NCBI RefSeq assembly: GCF_027744825.2
Contig: NC_071334.1
Span: 29,940,937 to 30,004,936 of the forward strand
Source of the DNA: Synchiropus splendidus
Lineage: Eukaryota > Chordata > Actinopteri > Syngnathiformes > Callionymidae
Direction of reading: 5' to 3'
DNA: 64,000 nt
A program made the translations under genes and the position numbers. The notes below the pieces were generated by a model. It saw only the letters and a program-made list of their open reading frames with translations. It was not told the origin of the DNA and ran no database searches. Below, one piece after another: positions 26,021-37,400 of this stretch. Position 1 is the first letter of the stretch, and each line of letters starts with the position of its first letter.

Positions 26021-26300
26021 GGTAGCTGGGCTTTCCCTGAACAATAGCGTGGAAAAATTGCACACCCAGGACAGACTCAAAGTCGAAGTGGTGTTCCTCA
26101 GTATAGAGAGAAGTGAATTGATTTGATTTGGCTGTATCATCTTGTGGGTATTCCTCCCTAGTGAGGTGGTCTCTGCGTGTCCAGCTGACAGGGACAGACC
26201 TGGGACATTCTGGAGAGACTATGTCTCTCAGGTGACCTGGCAACACCTTTCCCCAGAAGAACTGGATCTAGCTTTCCTGGCGAGACACTGGCCTGTGTAG
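26021..26300 (+). mobile_element. LINE 3' coding-end fragment, sense
   Basis: It begins with a GGGTAGCTGGGCTTTCCCTG stretch and later contains TTCTGGAGAGACTATGTCTC, then CCAGAAGAACTGGATCTAGC. These correspond to the C-terminal coding end of the LINE family at 36915-37400, which in intact copies runs through RTRWRDYVS. Several frameshifts are present, so no continuous product remains. It is the same broad family as the fragments near 5.9, 36.9 and 47.8 kb. The assignment rests on pattern memory plus the shared short words within this window. Confidence 0.65.
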
Positions 26301-27311
26301 CTTTGTCAGTTATCAATGTCCATTTGTTTCATAGAGACTCTCAGAGAAGTGTGCACCTCCTCACAACACTCCAAGCGTCCACGTTTTAACAGATGTGCGC
26401 AAGTGTGTCACAATAAATGGAAAATGATCATAACTCCACAACTCATCATGCTCCGAGAAATCATTTCCAGTTAGAGGCTGCACGTAAACACTCCACTCAA
26501 CACGGGACGATCGCCATGGAGAGCATGACAGTGGATGCCGGAGTCTTCCTGGAAAATTAGAGTGGGCAGAAATAAAGATTTAGCTTGGACCTGATTGTGA
26601 ATATTAGAAAAGTCAAACATAGACTGGAGAGTTTGAGTAGCCAAGAACAGCTGTAAGAACAAGGTTAGTGTGTGTGTTGCCCTTAAGCAAGGCATCGACC
26701 TACTATTGCTGCTCTGCTGAAGGCTGTGGGCACTGGGCAGCCTGCAGGTGTAGACCTGCGTGACTGAGAGTGTGAAATAAATGAAATGTTAAATACTGGA
26801 TTTGATGGAACAGTGGGAGGTCCACTGGGGAGCGTTAACCGTCTGGTTTATTCGTTCCATAAACCAGGTCAATTATTATATTAATCAATGTATACTACGA
26901 ATATATTTCCTATGAATGACTTGGCAAAGTCATCATACTTTAACATCATGATGGTTTTTGAGTGATACACAAGGGGAAGAAAGATGGAGTAAATTGGGAA
27001 AGAACATATCGCAAGAGATGTTATGGTTTAGTGATGCACATTGCAGGGATTCTATATACCTTTAGTCACATGTGGGTACATGGAATAGAGCAGAAGTGAA
27101 TTTCCAGGTAAGCTATCCTCAGAAGTGAAAGTGTAAATCAGTGATTTACATTGTACTCAGTTGTTTTATGTTTTTCTCTTCAGTGGTTTCTGAGACAGTT
27201 TCAGTGTTCATTGCTTGATTCATTCATTGGTTATCTACTGCCAAGACTTTATTTAATTTTTATGACTGTTTATTTGTCAAAATCATCATATGAAGTGCTC
27301 ATCATATTCTC
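26301..27311. other. Non-coding stretch, nothing recognised
   Basis: AT-rich to mixed composition. No coding motif, tandem array or paired inverted ends seen. Confidence 0.4.
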
Positions 27312-27393
27312 ATTTATTTTTATTTTTATTTTTATTTTTATTTTTATTTTTATTTTTATTTTTATTTTTATTTTTATTTTTATTTTTATTTTA
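27312..27393. repeat. (ATTTTT)n hexanucleotide array
   Basis: About 13 nearly perfect copies of the 6 bp unit ATTTTT over ~82 bp. The array happens to be open in one frame as alternating Ile-Phe, which is an artefact of the repeat and not a protein. Confidence 0.95.
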
Positions 27394-28832
27394 CCATGTG
27401 TGTAAATCATTTGAGGTTCACACTGATGACATGTGAATTACACATGTACATTTAATATTATATTATATTTGTAATTGTTTGAAATTATTATGGTGGACTG
27501 TATTTGCTAGTCTCATGAATACCGCAAATTCCTCTTTAGTTTATTGAAAGACATGTGACATTTCATGTGGGTAAGAACAACAGCATGATCAAAGGTGATG
27601 AAAATATAACTGTAAAATATGCCAGCACAAATGTGATAAAAGTCTGAAATCCAACAATGTATATGACCATCTGATGGTAAATAGAAGTGATTTATAGGAA
27701 AACTAAAGTTTGCTGAATGCTCCCGTGTATGTAGTAGCACGAGCTAAACTGTTATAAAAACATATGTTATTATGTCTGTACATGTATCTAGTATATGGGC
27801 TGTCAGTGATTTTGCTGTCACCTCCTATTTGAGAGCTCCCCGAGTTGAGGAGGTGTCCTCTTTCAGGCTGACCAATCAGGATGAGAGAAGAGGTCGCGTG
27901 GCAGGCAGCATGGCTGCACAGACCACAGACCCTCTCGACTCATGAAGGCCTCCATTCACCTCCATTCATACAATCTCTGAACGCGAGAGCAGGGAAAACA
28001 AGCCACGTTTCTAGAAAAAACAATCAGGTCCGGCTTTACAAATTCCTGCTCATTTACCAGCGCCAGAGAGGAGCAGAGTGCACAACGTTGGCCTGCTTGG
28101 TATAGAAGTCTCCGGATTCATGTGTGAAGCTGCACGGTGCCAGCTACTTCCTGTTTCAGCTCATGTTTCTCTGATCCATCTTCCGACATCCCTTCCTGTC
28201 TAAATGTTATTTTTACTCCCTTTTTTTGTTTCAATACGGGACAAAAACAACCTTAATATCCTGTTTCATTAATCATACTTTTTAATAGCCTGTGGAGAGG
28301 AATATTTATTATTGTGTCTCCATATAACAGCAGATTAATGGCGGCTTCAATTTTTCTGAAATCCTTTATTTATTTTTCTGCTTTACCTGAAGTCATTGTG
28401 CTTGTTCAGAAAACGACTACGAGGAAATGTTGGCAGTCCACTTAGTACGAAATGGGTGAGGAAACTTTGTGGTCCAGGAATAGATATGATTAATAATCTG
28501 TTTATGTACGTACAAACTCCGTGTACAGTAGCGACACTGTCTGCAATGTTTTGCAGGTGGCGCCCATCTTCAGCACCTTTGACACGTGCATGTTTTTGCA
28601 AGAGGTTGAGGTGCGATATGATGTGAGGCAGACAGATGGACGATTGACAGCAAGAAGACTATGAGCATAACTTGTAATTTACTGTTATGATATCCTAGCC
28701 AGATTTCAGTCAATGCTCTCACTGAGTATATTTGATATTGATTTCAAAGCAAACCCCTTTTATTTAATCCGTCATTTATCCATGTTCTGCATGCTGAAGG
28801 CCTCAATTATAATACACACAAAAAGGAGGCGC
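27394..28832. other. Non-coding stretch, nothing recognised
   Basis: The segment 27830-28110 is more G+C-rich and carries a CCAATCA motif near 27872. No transcript structure is visible. The rest is AT-rich. Confidence 0.4.
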
Positions 28833-28860
28833 ATCTTTATCTTATCTTATCTTATCTTTA
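28833..28860 (+). repeat. (TATCT)n array, possible retroposon tail
   Basis: About five copies of a TATCT pentamer preceded by AAAAGGAGGCGCATCTT. The pentamer and the AAAGG before it resemble the 3' tail of the LINE/SINE type seen at 20370-20525. The array is certain; its origin is inferred. Confidence 0.7.
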
Positions 28861-28941
28861 TTCATAAAATAAATCAAACTTGACGTGAGAATTTGTGCGC
28901 CTCAACAGCACTTCTCACACTGATGCATGCACTGAATATTG

Positions 28942-28964
28942 TAATAATAATAATAATAATAATT
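28942..28964. repeat. (TAA)n microsatellite
   Basis: Seven to eight TAA units. Confidence 0.9.
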
Positions 28965-31300
28965 AGATGTTACACATTTCACAACACATATTATTTTTTA
29001 TTTTAAAAAAAAGTAAAATTTACATGTCAATTTAATTTATCATAACCACAATGATCATGATTTTGTTAGCATTACAACATGGATAATTCAAATAAAAAAA
29101 AAAACAATTATTCAATTAACTGTCAAAAATAAACTGCACTACTGTGACTCATGATCCCCCCTCTTCCTGACTCATACGCCGCGTAACCTCCAGTGCCCAC
29201 TCTCTTTCCTCCTCCTGCACTCAGATGGCATGGAAAAGAAGGGCTCTTTGAGTCATGTGGAGTGGGGAAATGAGGAGGGTTGGTGGGGCTGGGGGGTCCC
29301 CGGGCTCTTGGAGTCTGATAGTCTGGCTGCTACACACAGGTTTTCCCTGCAGGGTTAGAAGCAGTCAGAGAGGTGAGGTGAGAAAGGAGATTTGTGACGG
29401 CACATCTCCACCATGTGGACTCCTGACAGGGACGCCACTGAAACTGGCCAGAAGCTCCAGGCAACAACATCCTGCATGCAGTGGAGGAAGCTGTAGTTCT
29501 GGACGGCGTCAATACCTCACCTGCGCTACACACATACATCAGTTTCATTTGGTTGCAGTAAGTTTCACACTGTCAAATGCTTGGCTCCATTGTGTGTGAG
29601 CGTTGGCTGAACGTGATGCTTCCCATTAAAATTGTTCTTGGGTTCCCCATAAAATCGCGGCTGAACTAATGCAGCAATGAGTGGATAAATGACGATCATT
29701 CACAGAAGGCAGAAATGATAAATGCAGTTGTCTCTCACAATGTTTGTTTTCATCCCTCACCTGTAAACCTACCGCAGATTGTCCCAGAACCTAGAAACAG
29801 TAAGGAGGTTGTATGAATGGCACAGGACATCCCTCCAAATGCTCACTGGAACACACTCGCTCATTCATTGGGTACGTTCATCCATGTGGTTCAACATGCC
29901 CCCCTCTACCCTGCAGTGGCTGTAGACCCCAATCCTGACACCTAATCCAGAGGCTCGCTACCATAACATTTTCACAAGGGTCGCCAGGCCCATAATAACA
30001 GTCCCACATGCATCGCTGAACTGCTCCTTTATAAGAGGTACGACACACACAATTCATGTTCATTGCGTATCGCCCACCTCCACTTTTTTTCTGTCTGTTT
30101 TCACAGTAGCCTGTCTTACCATGGGGACCGCTTCATGTCATATGAATGAAGATCTTCTTCTTCCACACCCAGATGCTCCCTGCTGGGCTCGTAGTCCAGA
30201 TTAGATACATTATGATCTGGTAGAATAATTTAGCACTTTTGTGTGTGAGTTTTAGTGTGGAAAAAAAGAGAATTATTTCTGTTTAGGTATTGCAGGTTTT
30301 AAACACAACTAAAAACATTTTCAGAAGTGACAGTTCAGAAGTGAAGCCATGAAGAAGCAAGTAGCATGCCAAGAACCATCCAGAAACATGTGGCTGCTCA
30401 TCTAACTGATGCATCTCAAGACAAAACCCAAATCATAATTTCTTCTATCATTCCAAATTGTCTCTTGTATTTTACTACAACTGTATTATGGTGTGAACAC
30501 TTTTCGGAATTGACCAACAGGTCAGTTTGCAAAATGTATATTGATAAAAAAAAATCTATAATTGAGCGCTTTTGTTCCTGTTTTAACTTTTGTCCCAAGC
30601 TGATCATATGAAATAATTTATTTGAATAACACACAATTCCTGTAATAATTTAGCTCATCATTGGTGATTAAATCACTTTATGGTTTGGTAAAAATGCAAG
30701 GAGACATTTGGAGCGGTAAGTGATAGATATATTGCATTTAATCTCTCCACAGTGGGGACTAGATGAAATTGCCACTTCTAGTCGGCTGGATAAGGACACA
30801 CATGTAAAAGTATGCACTGCAGAAGAACCTATCTACAGTCCTGCTTTTGCCAGGACTGACTCTGTAAGGATTTATGGGAGGCATTGCCAGACAGGCAGCA
30901 GTCTGCAAGTCTCAAGCAAAGCAAAAATCAGAGTTCCCTTAGAGCTTGTAAAAGTTTTGTACTATTTTTTTATTTACATTCTGAACTTAATGTTTCGAGT
31001 TGATGAATATATCATCTCATGAGGTGGTTTTACACTTTTACACTTTACATATTTTTTTTATTATTATTTGTGATATGCATTTTTTTTAAATACAAATCTT
31101 GCATACATGAACATTGTTCACCACAGACATGTGGATTTTTTTTAAATGAACACACATTCGTTTTAGTCTTTACCCGTTTCATTTCGTTCCTCAGGTACTT
31201 TCAGTTGAGAACATGATTCTTTTGTGGGATGTGTGATTTCCTTTTATTAAAATAATGAATGCTGGAAAGGTATTTTTATTTGTTGGCTTCAGTTAGACAG
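28965..31300. other. Non-coding stretch, nothing recognised
   Basis: A G+C-richer segment at 29150-29600 is open on both strands, but the products lack a family motif and no splice pair frames an exon. The remainder is AT-rich. Confidence 0.4.
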
Positions 31301-34140
31301 AAGTTAAGTGATTTGCCACATTGTCTCCCCGTGTCTGCTCGATGCCCCGCAGCTGCTTGAAAACAACGGTAGGAAAGAGGAGCAGGGAGTCAGGCGGGGA
31401 CGCTGGCGAAGGCTGTTCATGCCTCTCTGCTAAGTGGGAGCGAAGTTGGTGAAAGCCAGATGACAGGTGACAGCTCTGCTTGTGTCTGCTGCAGCCACCT
31501 CATGCCAGAATCCGCCAACAGGTTAAACCCAGCTGGCAGCTCCAAACTGTTCTTTGGCATCCCTTCACCCAAATCTGCAGACTGTCTATTCGGTGTAATC
31601 CTTAGTCTTGTGAGAACCGCAAATAAAACCTCTGGTCTGCTTCTCACACACTTCTGTTCCTTCGTAAATGCAGGTTGTATCAAAGCTTTACCCACATGGA
31701 AGGAATATGAATTCACAGTAAAAGATTAATCATATGCTTCAGCTCTAGAAGTTAAATGGCAAAAGCTCTTATTGATGGTGTTATTTGAAGAAGTGGATTT
31801 TTTTTATTTTTATTTAAGGCAGCTTCATGTCAGCAATTTACCTGAAAATAAGTATGGAATTGCTCGATGACACATATTCCAGTCAGCAAAACTCAAGCAT
31901 TCTGTCAGAAATCATGAGACAGAAGATCAATTCCTCCTTCACCATCACCAAAACAATATCCAAAACAGCATCTAAAAATTATAGCACTATTATTTGGCTG
32001 TCAATATTTTGCTAATGTACTTGTGTGTATGTACTATTTCATTTGTTCACTAATATTGCAAAAATATAATATTAAGTCACCCTCATTTTAGAAATCACTC
32101 AATATGTCTTTTCTTTCTTAAGGTGTGGTTATTATTATATATATTATTGTGTTTTCATGCTGAGTATTCCAGTAAAAAAAGGAATAAAAAACTCATAAAT
32201 TCCATGAAGCCCAGCAGCAGAGGTATACTCAGGTGAGCTGTGGAATTCCTATAAAGCAGCATATCTTCTCAGAAACCACTATGTATTTGTTATTCTTTAT
32301 TTTCAGACCCAACGTAAGCCCTGGAACATCTGGGATCAGAACCAACAGTTGCATGTTTTTATTTATTTATTTTAATTTTATTTTTTATGAGAGTGGTTGG
32401 TGCTGTTCCCCAACAGGGTCCCAATTCCCCACTGACAGCTTTAAAAGCAGCTGCGTATGTGTCATGCCAGCACACCCCTGGCTAGCACCCAGTTGCTACA
32501 CAGCTATTGTGGTTCTGGGTGAATTCATTTGTTTTGTAAGAGTTCCCTGATGTTTTGAAGAAAGACTGTCCACAACAACTAATCTCATTCATCTCACGTA
32601 TTTCTGCACACGCTACCACCACACGTCCTGAAAATGGCTCCATCTAATGTATGGTTATTTAGACCAAATATGTCAAAGTCATGTGGGTGGGAACTTTCCC
32701 AACTGGTCATATTACGTGTCCCAGAGTACTCGAAAAGTGTGTCGTTGTCAAAAAGAAGAATTTAAATTACTAAATAAGCCACGTCTTTTTTCTCGTGGTC
32801 TGAACCCTGCGGTTGATGAAACAATGTGGCTAATATATGGATTTTTACAGTCTAAAGAGTGAGCCTCATCACGTCAAACCGATGACATCACAGGGATCTT
32901 ATTTACCTGAAAGCGCTCAAAATGCACTGTTTTGCCTTTATGTCCACAACTCTGCCAAGAGAGCCGAGACGAGAAGCAGAGGTGGTGTCATAACTTTGGA
33001 CACGTGGGTTAAAACAGCACATTTGCTTTGAGTTCATGATGCTAGTTAAGAACATTGCCAAGTTTGTTTCATGAGTCAGTCTGGATGTTGGACCCTGTTT
33101 TCCAAACCAGTTGAGAAGTGATCCTCATGCATTTTTAAGCCAGGTGCACCACTGACCTTTCTACGCTGCAGGCAGCACCACTGCACCTGCGGCTTATAGA
33201 CCAGTGCAGCTTCTGTTTGAACAAGATCTGTTTTCCTCCTTCAATATCATAGGCGCGGCTAATATGTGCTCGAGGATCCGGAATTTATGGTCATCTCAAA
33301 GATGCATTGGCCAAAAACAAGTGTCCTACAATGCATTGATCATGTGACCATGTGAAGCATCTATACAGCAAAGTAGTGTTCAACTTTCATTGCTGGCCTT
33401 CACATCCCTGGTGGTAAAAAATTGAACTGAGGGAGACTGCAGCTGCTCACTGAAGTGTGATTTGGTTCATTGTAATAATTTTATGGCAAACATTCCTCTT
33501 CTCTTTCCTAATTGAAATACTGCCCTTTGTATTTAGCAAATTGATAGAAAAGCCCACCTCAAATCCAGTCACATACCAATGCCACTTATAGAGGAAAACA
33601 GGCCATGACATCATCACGCTAACTCCCATTAACATACCAATATTTATGCAAACGGCTGCTGCTGCAACCAACACATAAACACACACCGCTATGGACCCAG
33701 CCCTGGTGAATGCGCTCACTCCACCCCAGACACACCCATCGCACCACAAATAATCCCACCCAACACCACAAACACAGTGAGGGTGTTTCTTTTATCCGTC
33801 CCTTCCTTCCCCGAACACACACCTCTGGACATGGCCGACGACACGTAGCAGCACACGCGTCTGTGTAGTGGAAAGTTTCATCAATCCAGAGTTGTCACCT
33901 TCCACCTGACGTCACATGTTGACTCTCCTGACATTTAGCAGAGGTTTCCTTCACGCTGCTGCTCTTTCCCCTCCTCTGTCAAACTCTTTGACGTTCTCAT
34001 TCTTTCCACTGTTATTCTCTCGCTCGCATTTCCATCTTGTTTATTAGCATATTTCTCAGAAATAAACCGACACAGTCATATTGTTTTGGTCAACAGCAGA
34101 CTCAAGGGCAGCACCCTGGAGGAACGGTGTTAAAGAGTAA
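31301..34140. other. Non-coding stretch, nothing recognised
   Basis: Opposite-strand open frames of about 90-100 codons overlap at 31417-31729. Neither is recognisable. A CA-rich segment at 33660-33780 is degenerate. Confidence 0.4.
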
Positions 34141-34605
34141 ATGTTAACATCCATGGTGGCTGTTGAAAACAAATCCTCGGTGCCACATCTCACTCGTTCA
34201 ACACAAACAACAAGACAGATAGGTTCAGGTAAACAGTACACATTACAACAGAGTCAGAAATATTCATCAGCAAGTACTGGAAACAGAACCTCTGTCACTG
34301 AATACGTGGGGAGTTTCCGTCACAAACCTTGGGGCACTGGAGCAAAGTGCCCCTCATACAACAGGTTCCAGGGAGCTGACTGGATGAATTTCTCATACCT
34401 TAAGACCATATTGTTCCTGGTATTGGCTGTTGCCGTGCTGAGGGGGCACTTTTATCAAGTGCCTAACAGGCAGGATGTATCATTGTCAAACCCTTATTTT
34501 TTATTTTTTTTAAAGATTGAAGACTCTGCAGGTCACTCCCAACACTCACCTACCCAAAACAGTAATGGTTATTCCTCATATATGATACATGAGATATTCA
34601 TTTAA
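34141..34605 (+). other. Unrecognised 154-codon open frame, probably chance
   Basis: The longest plus-strand frame seen without stops. It begins MLTSMVAVENKSS and includes one hydrophobic stretch (TILFLVLAVAVLRG, about residues 89-102) that could span a membrane. No conserved domain is recognised, no splice context is evident, and the 3' part is AT-rich. Two short hairpins overlap it: GGGGCACT with AGTGCCCC near 34330-34353, and GGCACTT with AAGTGCC near 34446-34464. I think a chance frame over unknown repeat DNA is more likely than a gene. Confidence 0.15.
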
Positions 34606-36914
34606 AATAAATAAATGTGCAAATAGCTTCATGCAGGTAAATGATGTGTGGGGCATACGTGGGTTCTATTCTACACAATGTCTGACCCAGTGTGACAAAA
34701 TACTTCTTTTAAAGAGTAAGCATTTTTGAGCATGTCGCAGGGCAAAAAATATCTTTTTATTCTATGGCTTTAAATGTTGCTATTATAGAGAGAGAATAGA
34801 TCTTCTCTCATCGTTTTCCATCAGGGACCAATTTTATGATTTTCCTGATGTTATTGTCTCACATTTATTTTAATCTACATGGTTAGTTACCTGTCTTTGC
34901 ATCTGTATCATTACTCGCCAGGTTCAACTGCGCCCAAAGGGAAGCAGGTGGATGTAGTGGTTTGGAACTCCCTGGCACCCCATTAGAAACCTAGCAAGTT
35001 GCTCGAATTTGTCTTATAGTGGAAGGTCACACGGCGATTCGAGGGACACACGCGCGCACAATGCACGGATCGGTTGATGGAAAACGGTGTGCGTTTTCAT
35101 GTCAAGGTTCTGTGATGGTGGAAATACATTGACCATAACCGAGGTGTGACGGAGACTGCTCGATAACCATCCACACCGCGGCACTGAAGCAGCCCTCTAC
35201 AGCAGAATCAGAACACAGTGTTAAGTGACCACAGAAGGTCCAATGAAAACTCTCAGGTCAGCACGTAGCCACAAGTTCCAATAGGTTTGCTGCTGTGTTG
35301 ACTGCTGCAGACAGACTCCACTATGGGGCATAAATGTATGCCGATGCAGCGCTGTAGTCACATTATGAAATCCGGTCGCGCACCTCTTCAGGGGGACGAT
35401 CGTGTCTTCTTGTGTGGATGAACTAACTGGGGAGTGCAGTCTACAATGATAACCAGAGTGGCCATGCATAGACACAACTCCATCGGCAGAAGTCTGCACT
35501 GCATTAGGACGCTAACTTGGATGAAAGGTAGCTTTCTGTTTCATTTTTTTTTTTCATAAACACCTTATCTTGTTCGTCGGCTTTTTCTCCTCACTGCCTG
35601 CAATCCATTTCCACCTGAGTCAGGTTTATGAGCGGTTACATTCTGGTTCTGGCCCAACTGCTGTGCATTTTTAAAAGCACAGTCAGCAAAGTTCACAATA
35701 AAGTGGGAACATGTGTACTGACAAACACCCTCCTGCTACTGTCGATGCAATCTCACACCGTCTTATTAAACACCACCTGTCAAGCTCGATCCATGTCAAG
35801 GAAGAGTTCACAGTGCTGTAAAAGTGTTTAGGGGTACTTTTCACTGCCTGGTGACTGGCTGAAATAAACACAAGGTAGGATTCCTTTGGGTTGCAAATAT
35901 GCTCGTATACGTGAACCCTGGCTTTTTGAATCTAGTGGTAAGCTAAGACACTGCAGATATGTCTTTATGGTTTACTAATATCGGTAAACTAATGACTAGC
36001 ATACATGAATTCCCCTCAGTCTTAATGTCAACGCCATGTTCTATAAACTATAAATGAATATGAATCAACATCAGAAAACAATTGTGTTTTTTATTCAGTA
36101 ACAGATTAAACTTGATCGCTAATCCTAAAGGGTTCTGTTCCAACCTTGACCTGATAGAATCTCCTCAACAGTTTTGCTAGATGATATTAGTTTTTAAACT
36201 GGCTCTGGTTTGAGTGATTGCAGCTTGAAACATAAACAGTTTTGTAACTCTGCAATTTCTGACTGGAAGAGAAAGACTTTTACAGTCCAAAATCACTCTG
36301 CAATAGTCAGCACTTTGTTGATAGAATTGTTCACCGCTTGATCTTTTCTTTTATCTGTTGGACACAGCGCTATTTTTGTTAGAAAGGGAAGGCTCAGTGG
36401 GGTTATTTCTCGTACATTTATTTTAAGTTTCATCTAAGTAGGTGAAAAACGTCTCAAATTGAAGATGTCTGAAGGAGACAAGAACTAAGTGTGGGTGTAC
36501 GGGTGCTTTGTTGCCAAACAGCAGTCAAGAAAAAGTAGTAGATATAGAACAACATTCTCATGACTCATCCTTCATCCTTTAAAAGTAATACGGAACCTCT
36601 ATTCTGTACTGTAATATGTTCTCATCTGACCTTAGACGAGCTGAAACATCCCTCTGTTGTCGTTGTGCATTCACTCAATCTTTCCGTTGCACAGGGCTAT
36701 TCTATTAGCATGTAGCATAGCTACTGGTCTGATTAGGATCCAAGACCGAGCTAAGTTAGAAGCAAGTATTTGCATGTTTCCCTGTTTAAACAGGCAGCAC
36801 TTCGACAGCGGTTATTGTAATTCCGCCATACATAATAGTCCTCCTTTTTAATCCACCTTACATCAGAGCTCTGAAGCACACCCTGTTTCTCTCTTGCCAT
36901 TACACTCACCACAA
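34606..36914. other. Non-coding stretch, nothing recognised
   Basis: AT-rich with a CpG-containing part around 35030-35200. There are no convincing exons or transposon ends. Confidence 0.4.
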
Positions 36915-37400
36915 TTTAACCCGCAGGGAGGCGTCCAGGGGGCATCCAAATCACATGCCCGAGCCACCTCAACTGATTCCTCTCGATGTGGAGGAGCAGC
37001 GGCTCCACCCCGAGCTCCTCCCGGATGACCAAACTCCTCACCCTATCTCGCCCAGCCACCCTGCGGAGGAAACTCATCTCAGCCGCTTGTATCCACGATC
37101 TCATCCTTTTTGTCATTACCCAAAGCTCATGACCATAGGTGAGGGTGGGAACGTAGATCGATCGGTAAATCGAGAGCTTCGTCTTGTGACTCAGCTCTCT
37201 CTTCACCACGACGGTTCGATACAGCGACCGCATCACTGCTGCCGCTGCACCAACCCGTCTATCAATCTCACGCTCCCCTTTTCCCTCACTCGAGAACAAA
37301 ACCCCGAGATACTTCAACTCCACCACTTGGGACAAGAACTCGCCACCGACCCGGAGAGAGCAAACCACCACAAGGTGGTTTTTAATACCTGGCAAAATCA
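36915..37400 (-). mobile_element. LINE fragment: RT thumb to C-terminal region
   Basis: This is the clearest protein-coding relic in the window. An open frame of 203 codons on the minus strand spans 36916-37527, and its LINE part starts near 37395. It reads LKYLGVLFSSEG, then REIDRRVGAAAAVMRSLY, KLSIYRSIYVPTLTYGHELW, MSFLRRVAG, REELGVEPLLLHIERNQLRW and LGHVIWMPPGRLP. These are the hallmarks of the region after the RT palm in a very common fish LINE. The upstream endonuclease and RT palm, and the downstream C-terminus, are missing, so it is an internal fragment. A stretch expected between RRVAG and RDRVRS appears shortened. The first ~45 residues of the frame (MSFLKTHCSVK) are unrelated flank. 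The frame is uninterrupted, which makes it the youngest-looking LINE piece here. Confidence 0.9.

Noticed and set aside
27151..27405. Protein with an Ile-Phe repeat
   Set aside because: The repeat is only the translation of the ATTTTT microsatellite.
34141..34605. 154-codon plus-strand open frame with one hydrophobic stretch as a possible gene
   Set aside because: No domain, no splice context, AT-rich 3' half, and overlap with small hairpins suggest a chance frame over unknown repeat DNA.
34900..35010. tRNA or tRNA-derived SINE from an AGGTTCAACTGCGCC sequence
   Set aside because: The B-box match is partial, and no A box or cloverleaf could be built around it.
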